Below the pieces are notes generated by a model. It was not told the origin of the DNA, searched no databases, and saw only the letters and a program-made list of their open reading frames with translations. The translations under genes were made by a program, and so were the position numbers. Below are positions 53,356-62,537 of a DNA stretch of 64,000 nt, in pieces. Source of the stretch: Methylopila sp. Yamaguchi. Lineage in GTDB: Bacteria; Pseudomonadota; Alphaproteobacteria; Rhizobiales; Methylopilaceae. Where the stretch lies: contig NZ_BAUX01000012.1 of the NCBI RefSeq assembly GCF_002897035.1, forward strand, positions 1 to 64,000. Direction: 5' to 3'. Within the stretch, counting starts at the first letter, position 1. Every line of letters starts with the position of its first letter.

Positions 53356-54246
53356 TCAGGCGATCGGCTTCGGCTTCGCGCCGGCCCAGATGCGCTTCTT
53401 GACCAGATAGACCAGCGACCCGAACACCAGCAGCCAGATCAGCACCACGAAGCCCGTCGCCTTGCGGGCCGCGAGGTGCGGCTCGGCCGCCCACATCATG
53501 AAGGCCGCGACGTCCTTGCCGTACTGGTCGACGGTGGTCGGCGTGCCGTCGGTGTACTCCACCTGTCCGTCCTGGATGGGCTTCGCCATGGCGATCCAGT
53601 GATTGGGGAAGTACTTGTTGTAGTGCAGGTTCGCGGCGGCCGGCGTCGCGCCCGCCGGCGGCTCCTCGTAGCCCACCAGCAGGGCGTGGATGTAGTCCGG
53701 GCCCTGCTCCTGGTACTGGGCGAAGATGTCCCACAGGAACCACGGGAAACCGCGCTCGTAGGTGCGGGCCTTGGCGAGCAGCGAGAAATCCGGCGGATAG
53801 GCGCCGCCGTTCGCCGCGCGGGCCGCCTGCTCGTTGGGGAACGCCTTCGGGAAAGCGTCCGACAGCCGGGCCTTGCGGGTGAACATCTCGCCCTGGTCGT
53901 TCGGGCCGTCCTGGACCTCGTACTCGTTGGCGATCGCCCGCGCCTGGCCCTCATTGAAGCCAAGGCCGCCCGGCTCCATCAGGTTGCGGAACGAGACCAG
54001 CGAGAGCGAGTGGCAGCTCGAGCAGACCTCCTTGTAGATCTTGAAGCCGCGCTGCAGCTGCGCCGGATCGAACTTCCCGAACGGACCCCAGAAGGTCCAC
54101 TTCTGCATCGGCGGCTGCGGCGTGTGGTGGGCGCCGCCTTCCTGCGCGCCCTCCCCGCCGGCCGCGAGCGCCCCGCCGGCGCCGGCCAGCGCGCCGAGGC
54201 CGATGACGGCCGCCGCGGCGACGGCGCGAAGAGAACGCAGGCTCAT
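53356..54246 (-). CDS. petC: Cytochrome c1 of the bc1 complex
   Basis: This 296-aa protein has a signal peptide-like N-terminus, the haem c motif CSSCH (VCSSCHSLSLVSFRNL), and a C-terminal transmembrane anchor (ATGFVVLIWLLVFGSLVYLVKKR). It transfers electrons from the Rieske protein to cytochrome c. ATG 54246 has GAAGG 7 bp upstream; an ATG at 54273 is in frame. It follows petB closely on the minus strand. Confidence 0.95.
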   Translation of the reverse strand: MSLRSLRAVAAAAVIGLGALAGAGGALAAGGEGAQEGGAHHTPQPPMQKWTFWGPFGKFDPAQLQRGFKIYKEVCSSCHSLSLVSFRNLMEPGGLGFNEGQARAIANEYEVQDGPNDQGEMFTRKARLSDAFPKAFPNEQAARAANGGAYPPDFSLLAKARTYERGFPWFLWDIFAQYQEQGPDYIHALLVGYEEPPAGATPAAANLHYNKYFPNHWIAMAKPIQDGQVEYTDGTPTTVDQYGKDVAAFMMWAAEPHLAARKATGFVVLIWLLVFGSLVYLVKKRIWAGAKPKPIA

Positions 54247-54281
54247 GGTCTTGCCTTCGAAACGCAGGGTCATGGGCCCGA

Positions 54282-55559
54282 TCATCCCTTCGTCTCGGGC
54301 GACGCCGCGGCGCCGGCCGGGAAGCTGTGGCCGCCGGAGGGACCGAGGACCGATTCTGCGATCGAAGCCGGCAGCGGCTTGGTCTTCTCGATCCTGCCCA
54401 GGACGGGAATGACGATCAGGAAGTGGATGAAGTACCAAGCCGTCGCGATGCGGGCGTAGGTGATGTAGGGCTCCTCCGCCGGCTTCGAGCCAAGCCAGCC
54501 GAGGATCACGGCGTCCGCGACGAAGATCCAGAAGAAGATCTTGAACATCGGCCGGTACTTGGCGGAGCGCACCTTTGAGGTGTCGAGCCAGGGCAGCACG
54601 AACAGCACCGCGATGGCGCCGAACATGAACAGCACGCCGCCGAGCTTGGAGGGGATCGCGCGCAGGATCGCGTAGAACGGCAGGAAGTACCACTCCGGCA
54701 CGATGTGCGCCGGCGTCACCAGCGGGTTCGCCTCGATGTAGTTGTCCGCATGGCCGAGGTAGTTCGGGATGTAGAACACGAACCATGCGAAGAACGCGAT
54801 GAAGCAAACGAGCGCAAAGCCGTCCTTGATGGTCGCGTAGGGCGTGAACGGCAGCGTGTCCTTGCGGAAATCCTTCACCTCGACGCCGGTGGGGTTGTTC
54901 TGGCCGACGTGGTGCAGCGCCCAGATGTGCAGCACGACCACGCCCGCGATCATGAACGGCAGCAGGTAATGCAGCGCGAAGAAGCGGTTCAGCGTCGGGT
55001 TGTCGACGGAGAAGCCGCCCCACAGCCAGGTCACCACCGCCTGACCCACGCCCGGGATCGCCGAGAACAGGTTGGTGATCACGGTGGCGCCCCAGAACGA
55101 CATCTGGCCCCAAGGCAGCACGTAGCCCATGAAGGCCGTCGCCATCATCAGCAGGAAGATCAGCACGCCGAGGATCCACAGGATCTCACGCGGCGCCTTG
55201 TACGAGCCGTAGTACATGCCGCGGAAGATGTGGATGTACACGGCGATGAAGAACATCGAGGCGCCGTTGGCGTGCAGGTAGCGCAGCAGCCAGCCGTAGT
55301 TCACGTCCCGCATGATCTTCTCGACCGAAGCGAAGGCTTTGGTCGCTTCGGGCGTGTAGTGCATCGCAAGCACCACGCCGGTCAGGATCTGGGCGACCAG
55401 CATGAACACCAGGATGCCGCCGAAGGTCCAGAAGTAGTTCAGGTTGCGCGGAACCGGGTAGGCCACCGCGCTGGAGTGCACCAGGCCGACGATCGGCAGG
55501 CGGCTCTCGAACCATTTGGCGAGGCCGCTTTTGGGCTGGTAGGTCGAATGTCCTTGCAT
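54282..55559 (-). CDS. petB: Cytochrome b of the bc1 complex
   Basis: This 425-aa protein has 8 or 9 membrane segments, the haem-ligand helices [29 protein letters not shown] and [35 protein letters not shown], and the quinol-site motif PEWY ([15 protein letters not shown]). It oxidises ubiquinol and moves electrons to c1. ATG 55559 follows GAGGTG; a GTG at 55568 is in frame. Confidence 0.96.
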   Translation of the reverse strand: MQGHSTYQPKSGLAKWFESRLPIVGLVHSSAVAYPVPRNLNYFWTFGGILVFMLVAQILTGVVLAMHYTPEATKAFASVEKIMRDVNYGWLLRYLHANGASMFFIAVYIHIFRGMYYGSYKAPREILWILGVLIFLLMMATAFMGYVLPWGQMSFWGATVITNLFSAIPGVGQAVVTWLWGGFSVDNPTLNRFFALHYLLPFMIAGVVVLHIWALHHVGQNNPTGVEVKDFRKDTLPFTPYATIKDGFALVCFIAFFAWFVFYIPNYLGHADNYIEANPLVTPAHIVPEWYFLPFYAILRAIPSKLGGVLFMFGAIAVLFVLPWLDTSKVRSAKYRPMFKIFFWIFVADAVILGWLGSKPAEEPYITYARIATAWYFIHFLIVIPVLGRIEKTKPLPASIAESVLGPSGGHSFPAGAAASPETKG

Positions 55560-55606
55560 CGAATTCACCTCGTCGCGCCGCGCGGGCGTGAACCTGCGGG
55601 GCGGCC

Positions 55607-56170
55607 TCAGCCGATGGTGATCTTGGTGTCGCTGTCGAAAGCGTAGGGCGGGATGTGGAGATTCTCCGGCGCCGGCCCTTTTCGGATGCGTCCCGCGCTG
55701 TCGTAGTGCGACCCGTGGCAGGGGCAGAGCCAGCCGTCGAACTCGCCCGACTTCGACGTCGGAACGCAGCCGAGATGGGTGCAGATGCCCGTGACGATCA
55801 GCCAGTTCTCCTTGCCCTTCGCCGCGCGGTTCTCGTCGGTCGCCTCAGCGTCGGGAGCCAGGTTTTCGTTGCGCGCGTTGCGGTCGGGCAGTTGGCTGAG
55901 TTCGACGGCCTTCGCCTCTTCGACGTCCTTCGCCGTGCGGTTCCACACGAACACCGGCTTGCCGCGCCATTTGACGGTGATGATCTGGCCTTCGGCGATC
56001 TGACTGATGTCGACTTCGCTGGTGGCCAGCGCGAGCGCCGACGCGTCAGGGTTCATCTGAGCCACGAACGGCCACACGGTGAACCCGGCCCCGACGGCGG
56101 CCGCGGCCCCCGTCGCCAGATACAGAAAGTCGCGACGGGTCGGCTCGGCGGCGTCGTGCGTGGCTGCCAC
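55607..56170 (-). CDS. petA: Rieske iron-sulphur protein of the bc1 complex
   Basis: This 187-aa protein starts with a twin-arginine-type signal ([19 protein letters not shown]), and has the [2Fe-2S] motifs CTHLGCVP and CPCHGSHY. It shuttles electrons between the quinol site and cytochrome c1. It is the first gene of petABC (minus strand), with a 218-bp upstream region that contains GACAC-A-GTGTC and CCTAA-GACT-TTAGG dyads. Confidence 0.97.
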   Translation of the reverse strand: MAATHDAAEPTRRDFLYLATGAAAAVGAGFTVWPFVAQMNPDASALALATSEVDISQIAEGQIITVKWRGKPVFVWNRTAKDVEEAKAVELSQLPDRNARNENLAPDAEATDENRAAKGKENWLIVTGICTHLGCVPTSKSGEFDGWLCPCHGSHYDSAGRIRKGPAPENLHIPPYAFDSDTKITIG

Positions 56171-56388
56171 GATCAGTCTCTCCCAAAAGCTTCCTCAGTG
56201 CGGCGGAACGGCAGGCGAAGCTCGTCGGTCCAACGCGCGGCCGTCCTTTGGAACGGCTCTTATCTCTTGCGCGCTTTGTCGCACCCGATGTCGCGGCCTG
56301 TCCAGCCCGCCTAAGACTTTAGGACACAGTGTCGCATCTTAACCACCGGGATTCCGCCACGATTCCGTTATCGGAGGGAAATTTCCGT

Positions 56389-56862
56389 TTGCGTCTCGCG
56401 CTTTACCAACCCGAGATCCCCCAAAACGCCGGGACGCTGCTGCGACTCGCGGCGTGCCTTGGGGTCGCGGTCGACATCATCGAACCGGCGGGATTCCCCG
56501 TGTCCGATCGGGCTTTTCGTCGCGCCGGCCTCGACTACCTCGACCATGTGGAGGTGGTCCGTCACGTCTCGTTCGAGGCGTTCGAGCAGGCTCGCCGAGC
56601 GGCGGGCCGGCGGCTCGTGCTTCTGACCACCCGAGGCGCGGTCGCTCATGTCGACGCCGCCTTCCGGGCCGACGACGCGCTAATGCTCGGCCGCGAATCG
56701 GCCGGCGTCCCGGACGCCGTGCACGCCGCCGCGGATCTGCGGGTGGTGGTGCCCATCCGTCCCGAACTCCGTTCGCTCAACGTCGCGGTCGCCGGGGCGA
56801 TCGCCCTCGGCGAAGCGCTGCGCCAGACCGCGGGGTTTCCCTCCCGGGCCTCGCCACCCTAA
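56389..56862 (+). CDS. trmL: tRNA (cytidine(34)-2'-O)-methyltransferase TrmL
   Basis: This 157-aa SPOUT-family protein has LALYQPEIPQNAGTLLRLAACLGVAVDIIEPAGFP, the FDRAFRRAGLDYLDHVEVVRH region, and the knot sequence LMLGRESAGVP. It methylates the wobble base of certain tRNA(Leu). I chose TTG 56389 with GGAGGG about 10 bp upstream; a GTG at 56329 would add 20 poorly conserved residues. Confidence 0.88.
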   Translation: MRLALYQPEIPQNAGTLLRLAACLGVAVDIIEPAGFPVSDRAFRRAGLDYLDHVEVVRHVSFEAFEQARRAAGRRLVLLTTRGAVAHVDAAFRADDALMLGRESAGVPDAVHAAADLRVVVPIRPELRSLNVAVAGAIALGEALRQTAGFPSRASPP

Positions 56863-56901
56863 ATGCCCGCCTCCCGCCCTCGCACCTGCGGATCGGTCGC
56901 C

Positions 56902-57783
56902 ATGCCCTCGCCTCTCGTCGATGTCGACGCCCGCAAAACCCGGGTCCGCTCTTGGTTCGAGTCGCTCCGCGACCAGATCCACGCCTCGTTCGAGGCGCTC
57001 GAGGACGAAGCGCCGGGCGACGGGCCCGCCGGCCGGTTCGAGCGCACGCCCTGGTCGCGCAAGGACCACACCGGGGCCGACGGCGGGGGCGGCGTGATGG
57101 GCATCATGAAGGGCCGGCTGTTCGAGAAGGTCGGCGTCCACTGCTCGACCGTGTTCGGGGAGTTCGCGCCCGAGTTCCGCAAGGACATCCCTGGAGCGAT
57201 GGAGGCGCCCGGCTTCTGGGCCTCGGGCATCTCCCTGATCGCGCACCCCCTGAACCCAAACGTGCCGACCGTGCACATGAACACCCGCTTCGTGGTGACG
57301 AGCCGCGCCTGGTTCGGCGGCGGCGCCGACCTCACGCCCGTGCTCGACCGGCGGCGCACGCAGGACGATCCCGACACCATCGCCTTCCACGCGGCCTTCG
57401 AGCGCGCCTGCGAAGGCCATGCGGTGGCCGACTACGACCGTTACAAGGCGTGGTGCGACGAGTACTTCTTCCTCAAGCATCGCAACGAGCCGCGCGGGAT
57501 CGGCGGCGTCTTCTACGACTGGCTGGACAGCGGCGACTTCGAGGCCGATTTCGCCTTCACCCGCTCGATCGGAGAGCGCTTCGCCGAGGTCTATCCGGAG
57601 ATCGTCCGGCGCAACGTCGCCAAGGAGTGGACTGAAGCCGACCGCGCGGAGCAGCTGGTGCGCCGCGGCCGCTACGTCGAGTTCAACCTGCTGCACGACC
57701 GCGGCACGATCTTCGGCCTGAAGACCGGCGGCAACGTCGCCTCCATCCTGTCCTCGCTGCCGCCCGTCGCCGCCTGGCCCTGA
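56902..57783 (+). CDS. hemF: Oxygen-dependent coproporphyrinogen III oxidase HemF
   Basis: This 293-aa protein has [92 protein letters not shown] and [22 protein letters not shown], the whole HemF signature. It converts coproporphyrinogen III to protoporphyrinogen IX with O2, making haem for the nearby cytochromes. Start ATG 56902. Confidence 0.96.
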   Translation: MPSPLVDVDARKTRVRSWFESLRDQIHASFEALEDEAPGDGPAGRFERTPWSRKDHTGADGGGGVMGIMKGRLFEKVGVHCSTVFGEFAPEFRKDIPGAMEAPGFWASGISLIAHPLNPNVPTVHMNTRFVVTSRAWFGGGADLTPVLDRRRTQDDPDTIAFHAAFERACEGHAVADYDRYKAWCDEYFFLKHRNEPRGIGGVFYDWLDSGDFEADFAFTRSIGERFAEVYPEIVRRNVAKEWTEADRAEQLVRRGRYVEFNLLHDRGTIFGLKTGGNVASILSSLPPVAAWP

Positions 57784-57891
57784 GGCCTGAACTTCACAGC
57801 CCCGTTATCAGGCTGGAAAAATGACAGGTCGTGTCGCGGCGGCACTGGCGCGGCGGACGTCGTCGCTTAGTTCGCTCGGGCAACACGCACC

Positions 57892-58893
57892 CTGGGGGCC
57901 GCCGTCATCGCCGCACGTCAACTGACCCGCCTTGCGGCGCTCGGGCTCGTCGCCCTTTGGCTCGGCGCCTGCTCCGGCGTACAGTCCACGCTGGACCCCG
58001 CAGGCCGCGAGGCCCGCGATGTCGCGGACCTGTTCTGGGTCATGCTGATCGGCGCGGGCGTCGTATGGACGATCGTGCTTGGCGTCGCCGTCTACGCTAC
58101 GCGCGTGAAGACCGACGCCCATGAGGAGCACGTCGGCAAACGGCTGATTTTCTGGGGCGGGGTCGTGTTTCCCGTCGTCGTGCTGGCCGCGCTGCTGGTC
58201 TACGGGCTGCGGCTGATGCCGGAACTGCGCCAGCCCGGCGAAGGCCTGCGGATCGACGTCGCCGGCGAGCAGTTCTGGTGGCGCGTGCGCTACAGGCCGC
58301 AGAACGGCCCGGAGGTCGTGACCGCCAACGAGATTCGCATGCCCGTCGGCGAGCGCGTCGAGTTCGCGCTGACGAGCCCGCATGTGATTCACGCCTTCTG
58401 GATACCAACGCTTGGCGGCAAGGTGGACATGATCCCCGGCCGCGAGAACCGACTGGTGCTGGAGGCGGAAAAGCCGGGAACCTACCGCGGCGTCTGCGCC
58501 GAGTTCTGCGGCGCGAGCCACGCGCTGATGGCCTTCGACGTCGTCGTGATGGAGAAGCCAGCCTTCGACGCCTGGCTGGCGGCCCAGGCCGCGCCGCTTC
58601 CCACTGCTACCGGCGATCTCGCGCGTGGCCGCGACTTGTTCCTGCAGAACGGCTGCGGCGCCTGCCATGCGGTGGCCGGAATCGAGGCCAGGGGCGAGGT
58701 CGGGCCAAACCTCAGCCGCTTCGGCGCCCGCAAGACGCTGGGCGCGGGCGCGCTGCCCAACACCGCCGAGAACGTCGTCCGCTTCATCGCCGAGACTGAC
58801 AAGGTCAAGCCGCGCGTGACCATGCCCTCCTACCCCGCCTTGCCGCGCGACGACCTGACGGCGATCGCGGCCTATCTGGGGAGCCTGAAGTGA
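57892..58893 (+). CDS. coxB: Cytochrome c oxidase subunit II with C-terminal cytochrome c (caa3 type); start unclear
   Basis: The frame encodes a lipoprotein-like signal (RLAALGLVALWLGACSG), two membrane helices (about residues 45-110), the CuA site (HVIHAFWIP, then GVCAEFCGASHALM) and a C-terminal cytochrome c with CGACH. This is caa3-type subunit II. However, between a TAG at 57868 and ATG 58042, which would remove the signal, no ATG, GTG or TTG exists; the candidates are CTG 57892 or a frameshift from ATG 57821. The reported start is a guess. It heads the ctaD operon. Confidence 0.88.
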   Translation: MGAAVIAARQLTRLAALGLVALWLGACSGVQSTLDPAGREARDVADLFWVMLIGAGVVWTIVLGVAVYATRVKTDAHEEHVGKRLIFWGGVVFPVVVLAALLVYGLRLMPELRQPGEGLRIDVAGEQFWWRVRYRPQNGPEVVTANEIRMPVGERVEFALTSPHVIHAFWIPTLGGKVDMIPGRENRLVLEAEKPGTYRGVCAEFCGASHALMAFDVVVMEKPAFDAWLAAQAAPLPTATGDLARGRDLFLQNGCGACHAVAGIEARGEVGPNLSRFGARKTLGAGALPNTAENVVRFIAETDKVKPRVTMPSYPALPRDDLTAIAAYLGSLK

Positions 58894-58951
58894 AGGGGGT
58901 TCTGGGTGTTTCTCTCGTCCACCCTGCCCTCTCCGAGGGAGGGAGAAGAGC

Positions 58952-61489
58952 ATGACCGACGCCGCGCTCGCCTCGCCTCAGGACGATCCGGAGGTCCGCA
59001 AGGGCCAGGAGGAACGGCTCGAGAAGGTCTGGGAGACGCCGAAAGGCGTGCGCTACTGGTCGGCCGTGAACAATTCCGAGGTCGGGATCTGGTACACGGG
59101 GACTGCGCTGTTCTTCTTCCTGTTCGCGGGTGTGCTGGGGCTGCTTATCCGCGCGCAGCTCGCCGTCCCCGACAACGATTTCCTCTCCGCCACCTTCTAC
59201 AACCAGGTCTTCACGCTGCACGGCACGGCGATGATGTTCCTGTTCGCGATCCCGATCTTCGAGGCGGTCGCGATCCTGATCCTCCCCGAGATGCTGGGCG
59301 CGCGCGACCTGCCGTTCCCCCGGCTGTCCGCCTTCGGCTACTGGAGCTTCCTGCTCGGCGGCGTGTTCGTCTGCGGGTCGATCTTCTTTAACGCGGCGCC
59401 CGACGGCGGCTGGTTCATGTACCCGCCGCTGACCACCGACGAGAAGCAGACGGGCATCGGCGCCGACGTCTGGCTGCTGGGGCTGTCGTTCATCGAAGTC
59501 GCGTCCATCGCAGCCGCGGTGGAGCTCATCGTCGGCACGTTGAAATGCCGGCCGCCGGGCATGCGCATCAACCTGATGCCGCTCTACGCCTGGTACGTGC
59601 TGGTCGTCGCCGGCATGATCCTGTTCGCCTTCCCGCCGCTGATCGCTGGCGACATCCTGTTCGAACTCGAGCGGATGTTCGGCTGGCCGTTCTTCGATCC
59701 CGCCAAGGGCGGCGACCCGCTGCTGTGGCAGCACCTGTTCTGGATCTTCGGCCACCCCGAGGTCTACATCATCTTCCTGCCCGCGATCGCGCTGCTCGCG
59801 ATGATCGTGCCGACCTTCGCGCAGCGCCCGATCCTCGGCTATTCGTGGATCGTGCTGGCCGCCGTGGGCACCGGCTTCCTGTCGTTCGGCCTGTGGGTCC
59901 ACCACATGTTCACGACCGGGTTGCCCGCGATCTCGCTGGCCTTTTTCTCGGCGGCGTCCGAGGCGGTCGCCATTCCGACCGGCGTGCAGATCTTCGTGTT
60001 CCTGGCGACGCTGCTCGCGGGACGGGTGATCTACTCCGTGCCGATGCTCTACGCCGTCGGCGCGCTCGCGATCTTTGTGTTCGGCGGCCTCACCGGGGTC
60101 ATGGTCGCGCTCGCGCCGTTCGATTGGCAGGCGCACGACAGCCACTTCGTGGTGGCCCACCTGCACTACACGCTGATCGGCGGCATGTTCTTCCCGCTGA
60201 TCGCGGGCATCTACTACTACTACCCCTTCGTGATGGACCGCCGGCTGTCGGACCGGCTCGGCAAGATTGGCTTCTGGCTGCTGTTCGTCGGCTTCAACGT
60301 CACCTTCCTGCCGATGCACATCACGGGCCTGCGCGGCATGCCCCGCCGCGTGTTCACCTACGCCGAGGGCCTCGGCTTCGAAACGCTGAACATGGTGTCG
60401 ACCGTCGGCTCCTTCGTCTTCGCAGCCGGCGTGCTGGTGGTGGGCTGGGACATCCTGCGGCCGAAGTCGAAGGAGCCCTACGCGCCGCGCAACATGTGGA
60501 ACGCCGGCACGCTGGAGTGGCTGTCGGAAAACCCTGGCAAGGAATGGGGCGTGCGGACGGTGCCGGTCGTCACCACGCGCTACCCGCTCTGGGACCAGCC
60601 GAACTTCATGCGCGACTATGACGAGGGTCGGTTCTACCTGCCCGACGCCGAGGAGGGGAAACGCGAGACGCTCATCACCTCGGTGCTCGACGCCCGGCCG
60701 ATCCAGTGCCTCCGCGTGCCGGGCAACACCTTCATCACCATGGGCGCGGCCTTCCTCACCGGCGGCGCCTTCATCGCCGCAACCTTCTACGCCTGGACGT
60801 TGACGATCGGCTTCTCGATCGCGGCGCTGATCGCGATCCTGATCTGGCTCTGGACCGGCACCGCGATCATCCCGGAGAAGAAGGAGAAGGACGTCGGACT
60901 CGGGTTGAAGCTCCCGCTCTATGTCTCCGGCCCGGACTCGGTCGGCTGGTGGGCGATGTTCATCACGATGATCGGCGACATGTCGGCCTTCGCGAGCCTG
61001 ATCTTCGGCTATTTCTTCTACTGGACAATCCACGCCAGCGGCTTCCCGCCGTCCGACGCCGCCGGGCCGGGCCTGCTGTGGCCGTTCACGGCGCTGGGGC
61101 TGACGGTCGCGGCTTGGGGCGCGATGCTGCTCGGGCGCCGGGCGAACGCCGCCGACCGGCCGCTGTCGCTCCGTCTGTGGCTGAGCGTCTCTGGGATCCT
61201 CGCGGTCGGCGGCGGCGCGGCGCTGCTGTGGGGCCCGCACACGACCGGCCTCGACCCAACCTCCCATGTGTACCCGGCGACCGTGTGGGTCATCGCGATC
61301 TGGACCGCGGTCCATGTTGGCGTCGGCGTAATCATGACGCTCTACTGTCTGGCGCGCTCGGTCGGCTCCAAGCTGACGACGGAGCACGACATCGACATCC
61401 ACAACGTCGTGCTGTTCTGGCACTTCGTCCTGATCACCATGGCGGTCAGCGTCGCGACCATCGCCCTGTTCCCGCTGGTGGCGCGATGA
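58952..61489 (+). CDS. ctaD: Fused cytochrome c oxidase subunits I and III (CtaD-CtaE)
   Basis: This 845-aa protein has a complete subunit I (about 1-600): LFWIFGHPEVYIIFLP with the active-site His-Tyr pair and Glu of the proton channel, GLWVHHMFTTG (CuB histidines), and AHDSHFVVAHLHYTLIGG (haem ligands). A subunit III-like part (about 610-845) has a multi-helix SVGWWAMFITMIGDMSAFASLIFGYFFYW region and ends at DIHNVVLFWHFVLITMAVSVATIAL. The product is the terminal oxidase core. It overlaps the next gene's start (ATGA). Confidence 0.95.
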   Translation: MTDAALASPQDDPEVRKGQEERLEKVWETPKGVRYWSAVNNSEVGIWYTGTALFFFLFAGVLGLLIRAQLAVPDNDFLSATFYNQVFTLHGTAMMFLFAIPIFEAVAILILPEMLGARDLPFPRLSAFGYWSFLLGGVFVCGSIFFNAAPDGGWFMYPPLTTDEKQTGIGADVWLLGLSFIEVASIAAAVELIVGTLKCRPPGMRINLMPLYAWYVLVVAGMILFAFPPLIAGDILFELERMFGWPFFDPAKGGDPLLWQHLFWIFGHPEVYIIFLPAIALLAMIVPTFAQRPILGYSWIVLAAVGTGFLSFGLWVHHMFTTGLPAISLAFFSAASEAVAIPTGVQIFVFLATLLAGRVIYSVPMLYAVGALAIFVFGGLTGVMVALAPFDWQAHDSHFVVAHLHYTLIGGMFFPLIAGIYYYYPFVMDRRLSDRLGKIGFWLLFVGFNVTFLPMHITGLRGMPRRVFTYAEGLGFETLNMVSTVGSFVFAAGVLVVGWDILRPKSKEPYAPRNMWNAGTLEWLSENPGKEWGVRTVPVVTTRYPLWDQPNFMRDYDEGRFYLPDAEEGKRETLITSVLDARPIQCLRVPGNTFITMGAAFLTGGAFIAATFYAWTLTIGFSIAALIAILIWLWTGTAIIPEKKEKDVGLGLKLPLYVSGPDSVGWWAMFITMIGDMSAFASLIFGYFFYWTIHASGFPPSDAAGPGLLWPFTALGLTVAAWGAMLLGRRANAADRPLSLRLWLSVSGILAVGGGAALLWGPHTTGLDPTSHVYPATVWVIAIWTAVHVGVGVIMTLYCLARSVGSKLTTEHDIDIHNVVLFWHFVLITMAVSVATIALFPLVAR

Positions 61490-61881
61490 TCGCCTCGACC
61501 CGCGCGAACCTGATCACCCTCGTCACCGCGCCCACCGTGTGGGCGCTGCACTTCCTCGTCTCCTACACCGCGGCCGCCGGCTACTGCGCCAAGACCATGG
61601 CGGACGCGCGGGTGATGACCGGCGCGGCATGGCCGGACATCACCATCGCTCGCCTTGTGATCCTCGTCGCGACCGTGGTCGCCGTCGCGATCATCGCGCT
61701 CTGCACGCGGCAGGCCTGGGGCCACTGGCGGAGCGGCGACGTGGACCCGCCGTTCGACGAGCCGAGCTTCGAGGGCCGGCAGGGCTTCCTCGGCTTCGCC
61801 ACGCTGCTGCTGTGCGGGCTTTCGGTCGTGGGCGTGATCTTCGTCGCGCTGCCGGCGGTGTTCATCGGAGACTGCCGATGA
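61486..61881 (+). CDS. Small membrane protein of the caa3 operon
   Basis: This 131-aa protein has three hydrophobic segments (residues 5-30, 55-75 and 100-125), with an internal polar loop. It overlaps ctaD and the next gene by four bases at each end. It is probably an oxidase assembly or subunit-IV-like protein, but I recognise no domain; function is inferred only from the operon. Confidence 0.75.
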   Translation: MIASTRANLITLVTAPTVWALHFLVSYTAAAGYCAKTMADARVMTGAAWPDITIARLVILVATVVAVAIIALCTRQAWGHWRSGDVDPPFDEPSFEGRQGFLGFATLLLCGLSVVGVIFVALPAVFIGDCR

Positions 61882-62537
61882 ACCGCAAGCTTCTCCTCGG
61901 GACTGGTATCGCCGTGCTCGCGCTCGCCTGGGCGCCGCAGACCAGCGCGCTGATCGGCCACGGCTTCACCGGCCACATGATCCGGCACATGGGCGTGGTC
62001 GCGCTCGCCTCGCCGCTGATCGCGCTCAGCGTCGCGGGCTCCCGCTACGATCTCTCGGCCCGCCACTCGCTGCTGTTCGCGGCCGTTCCGGCCTCGCTGG
62101 TCGAGTTGGTCGTGGTGTGGGGCTGGCATACGCCGGCCGCCCACGATCTCGCCCGGGAAAGCGCCCTCGCCTATGTCGGCGAGCAAGCCTCGTTCCTGCT
62201 TTCCGGCCTCTGGGTCTGGCTCGCCTGCTTCGGCTACGGCGCGGCGACGAAAACGGGCCGCACCGCCGCGGGGGTCGTGGCGATGTTGCTCACTTCGATC
62301 CACATGACGCTGCTCGGCGCGCTCCTCGCCATGAGCGTCCGGCCGCTCTACGCCGCGCATCACCAGGTGAGCGAGGCGCTTACCCTGCTCACCCCCCTCG
62401 ACGACCAGCAGCTCGGCGGCGTGATGATGCTGCTGATCGGCGGCGCGGCCTATCTCGCCGGCGGCGTCGCTTTGGTCGGCCGGCTGCTCTCCGACGATCG
62501 CGCCCCATCGGCGCTCACCCGCGGAGGCCGGCCATGA
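61878..62537 (+). CDS. CtaG-like cytochrome c oxidase assembly membrane protein
   Basis: This 219-aa protein has a signal-like first helix and six membrane helices with FTGHMIRHMGVVALASPLIAL, VVVWGWHTPAAHDLA and TSIHMTLLGALLAMSVRPLY, matching the Caa3_CtaG family (the histidine-rich helices probably bind copper). It probably helps insert copper into the oxidase. It overlaps its neighbours by four bases. Confidence 0.85.
   Translation: MNRKLLLGTGIAVLALAWAPQTSALIGHGFTGHMIRHMGVVALASPLIALSVAGSRYDLSARHSLLFAAVPASLVELVVVWGWHTPAAHDLARESALAYVGEQASFLLSGLWVWLACFGYGAATKTGRTAAGVVAMLLTSIHMTLLGALLAMSVRPLYAAHHQVSEALTLLTPLDDQQLGGVMMLLIGGAAYLAGGVALVGRLLSDDRAPSALTRGGRP

Noticed and set aside
57831-58124. Plus-strand Arg-rich frame beginning with GTG as the coxB N-terminus
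   Set aside because: It is in a different frame from the CuA domain and lacks a signal or lipobox.
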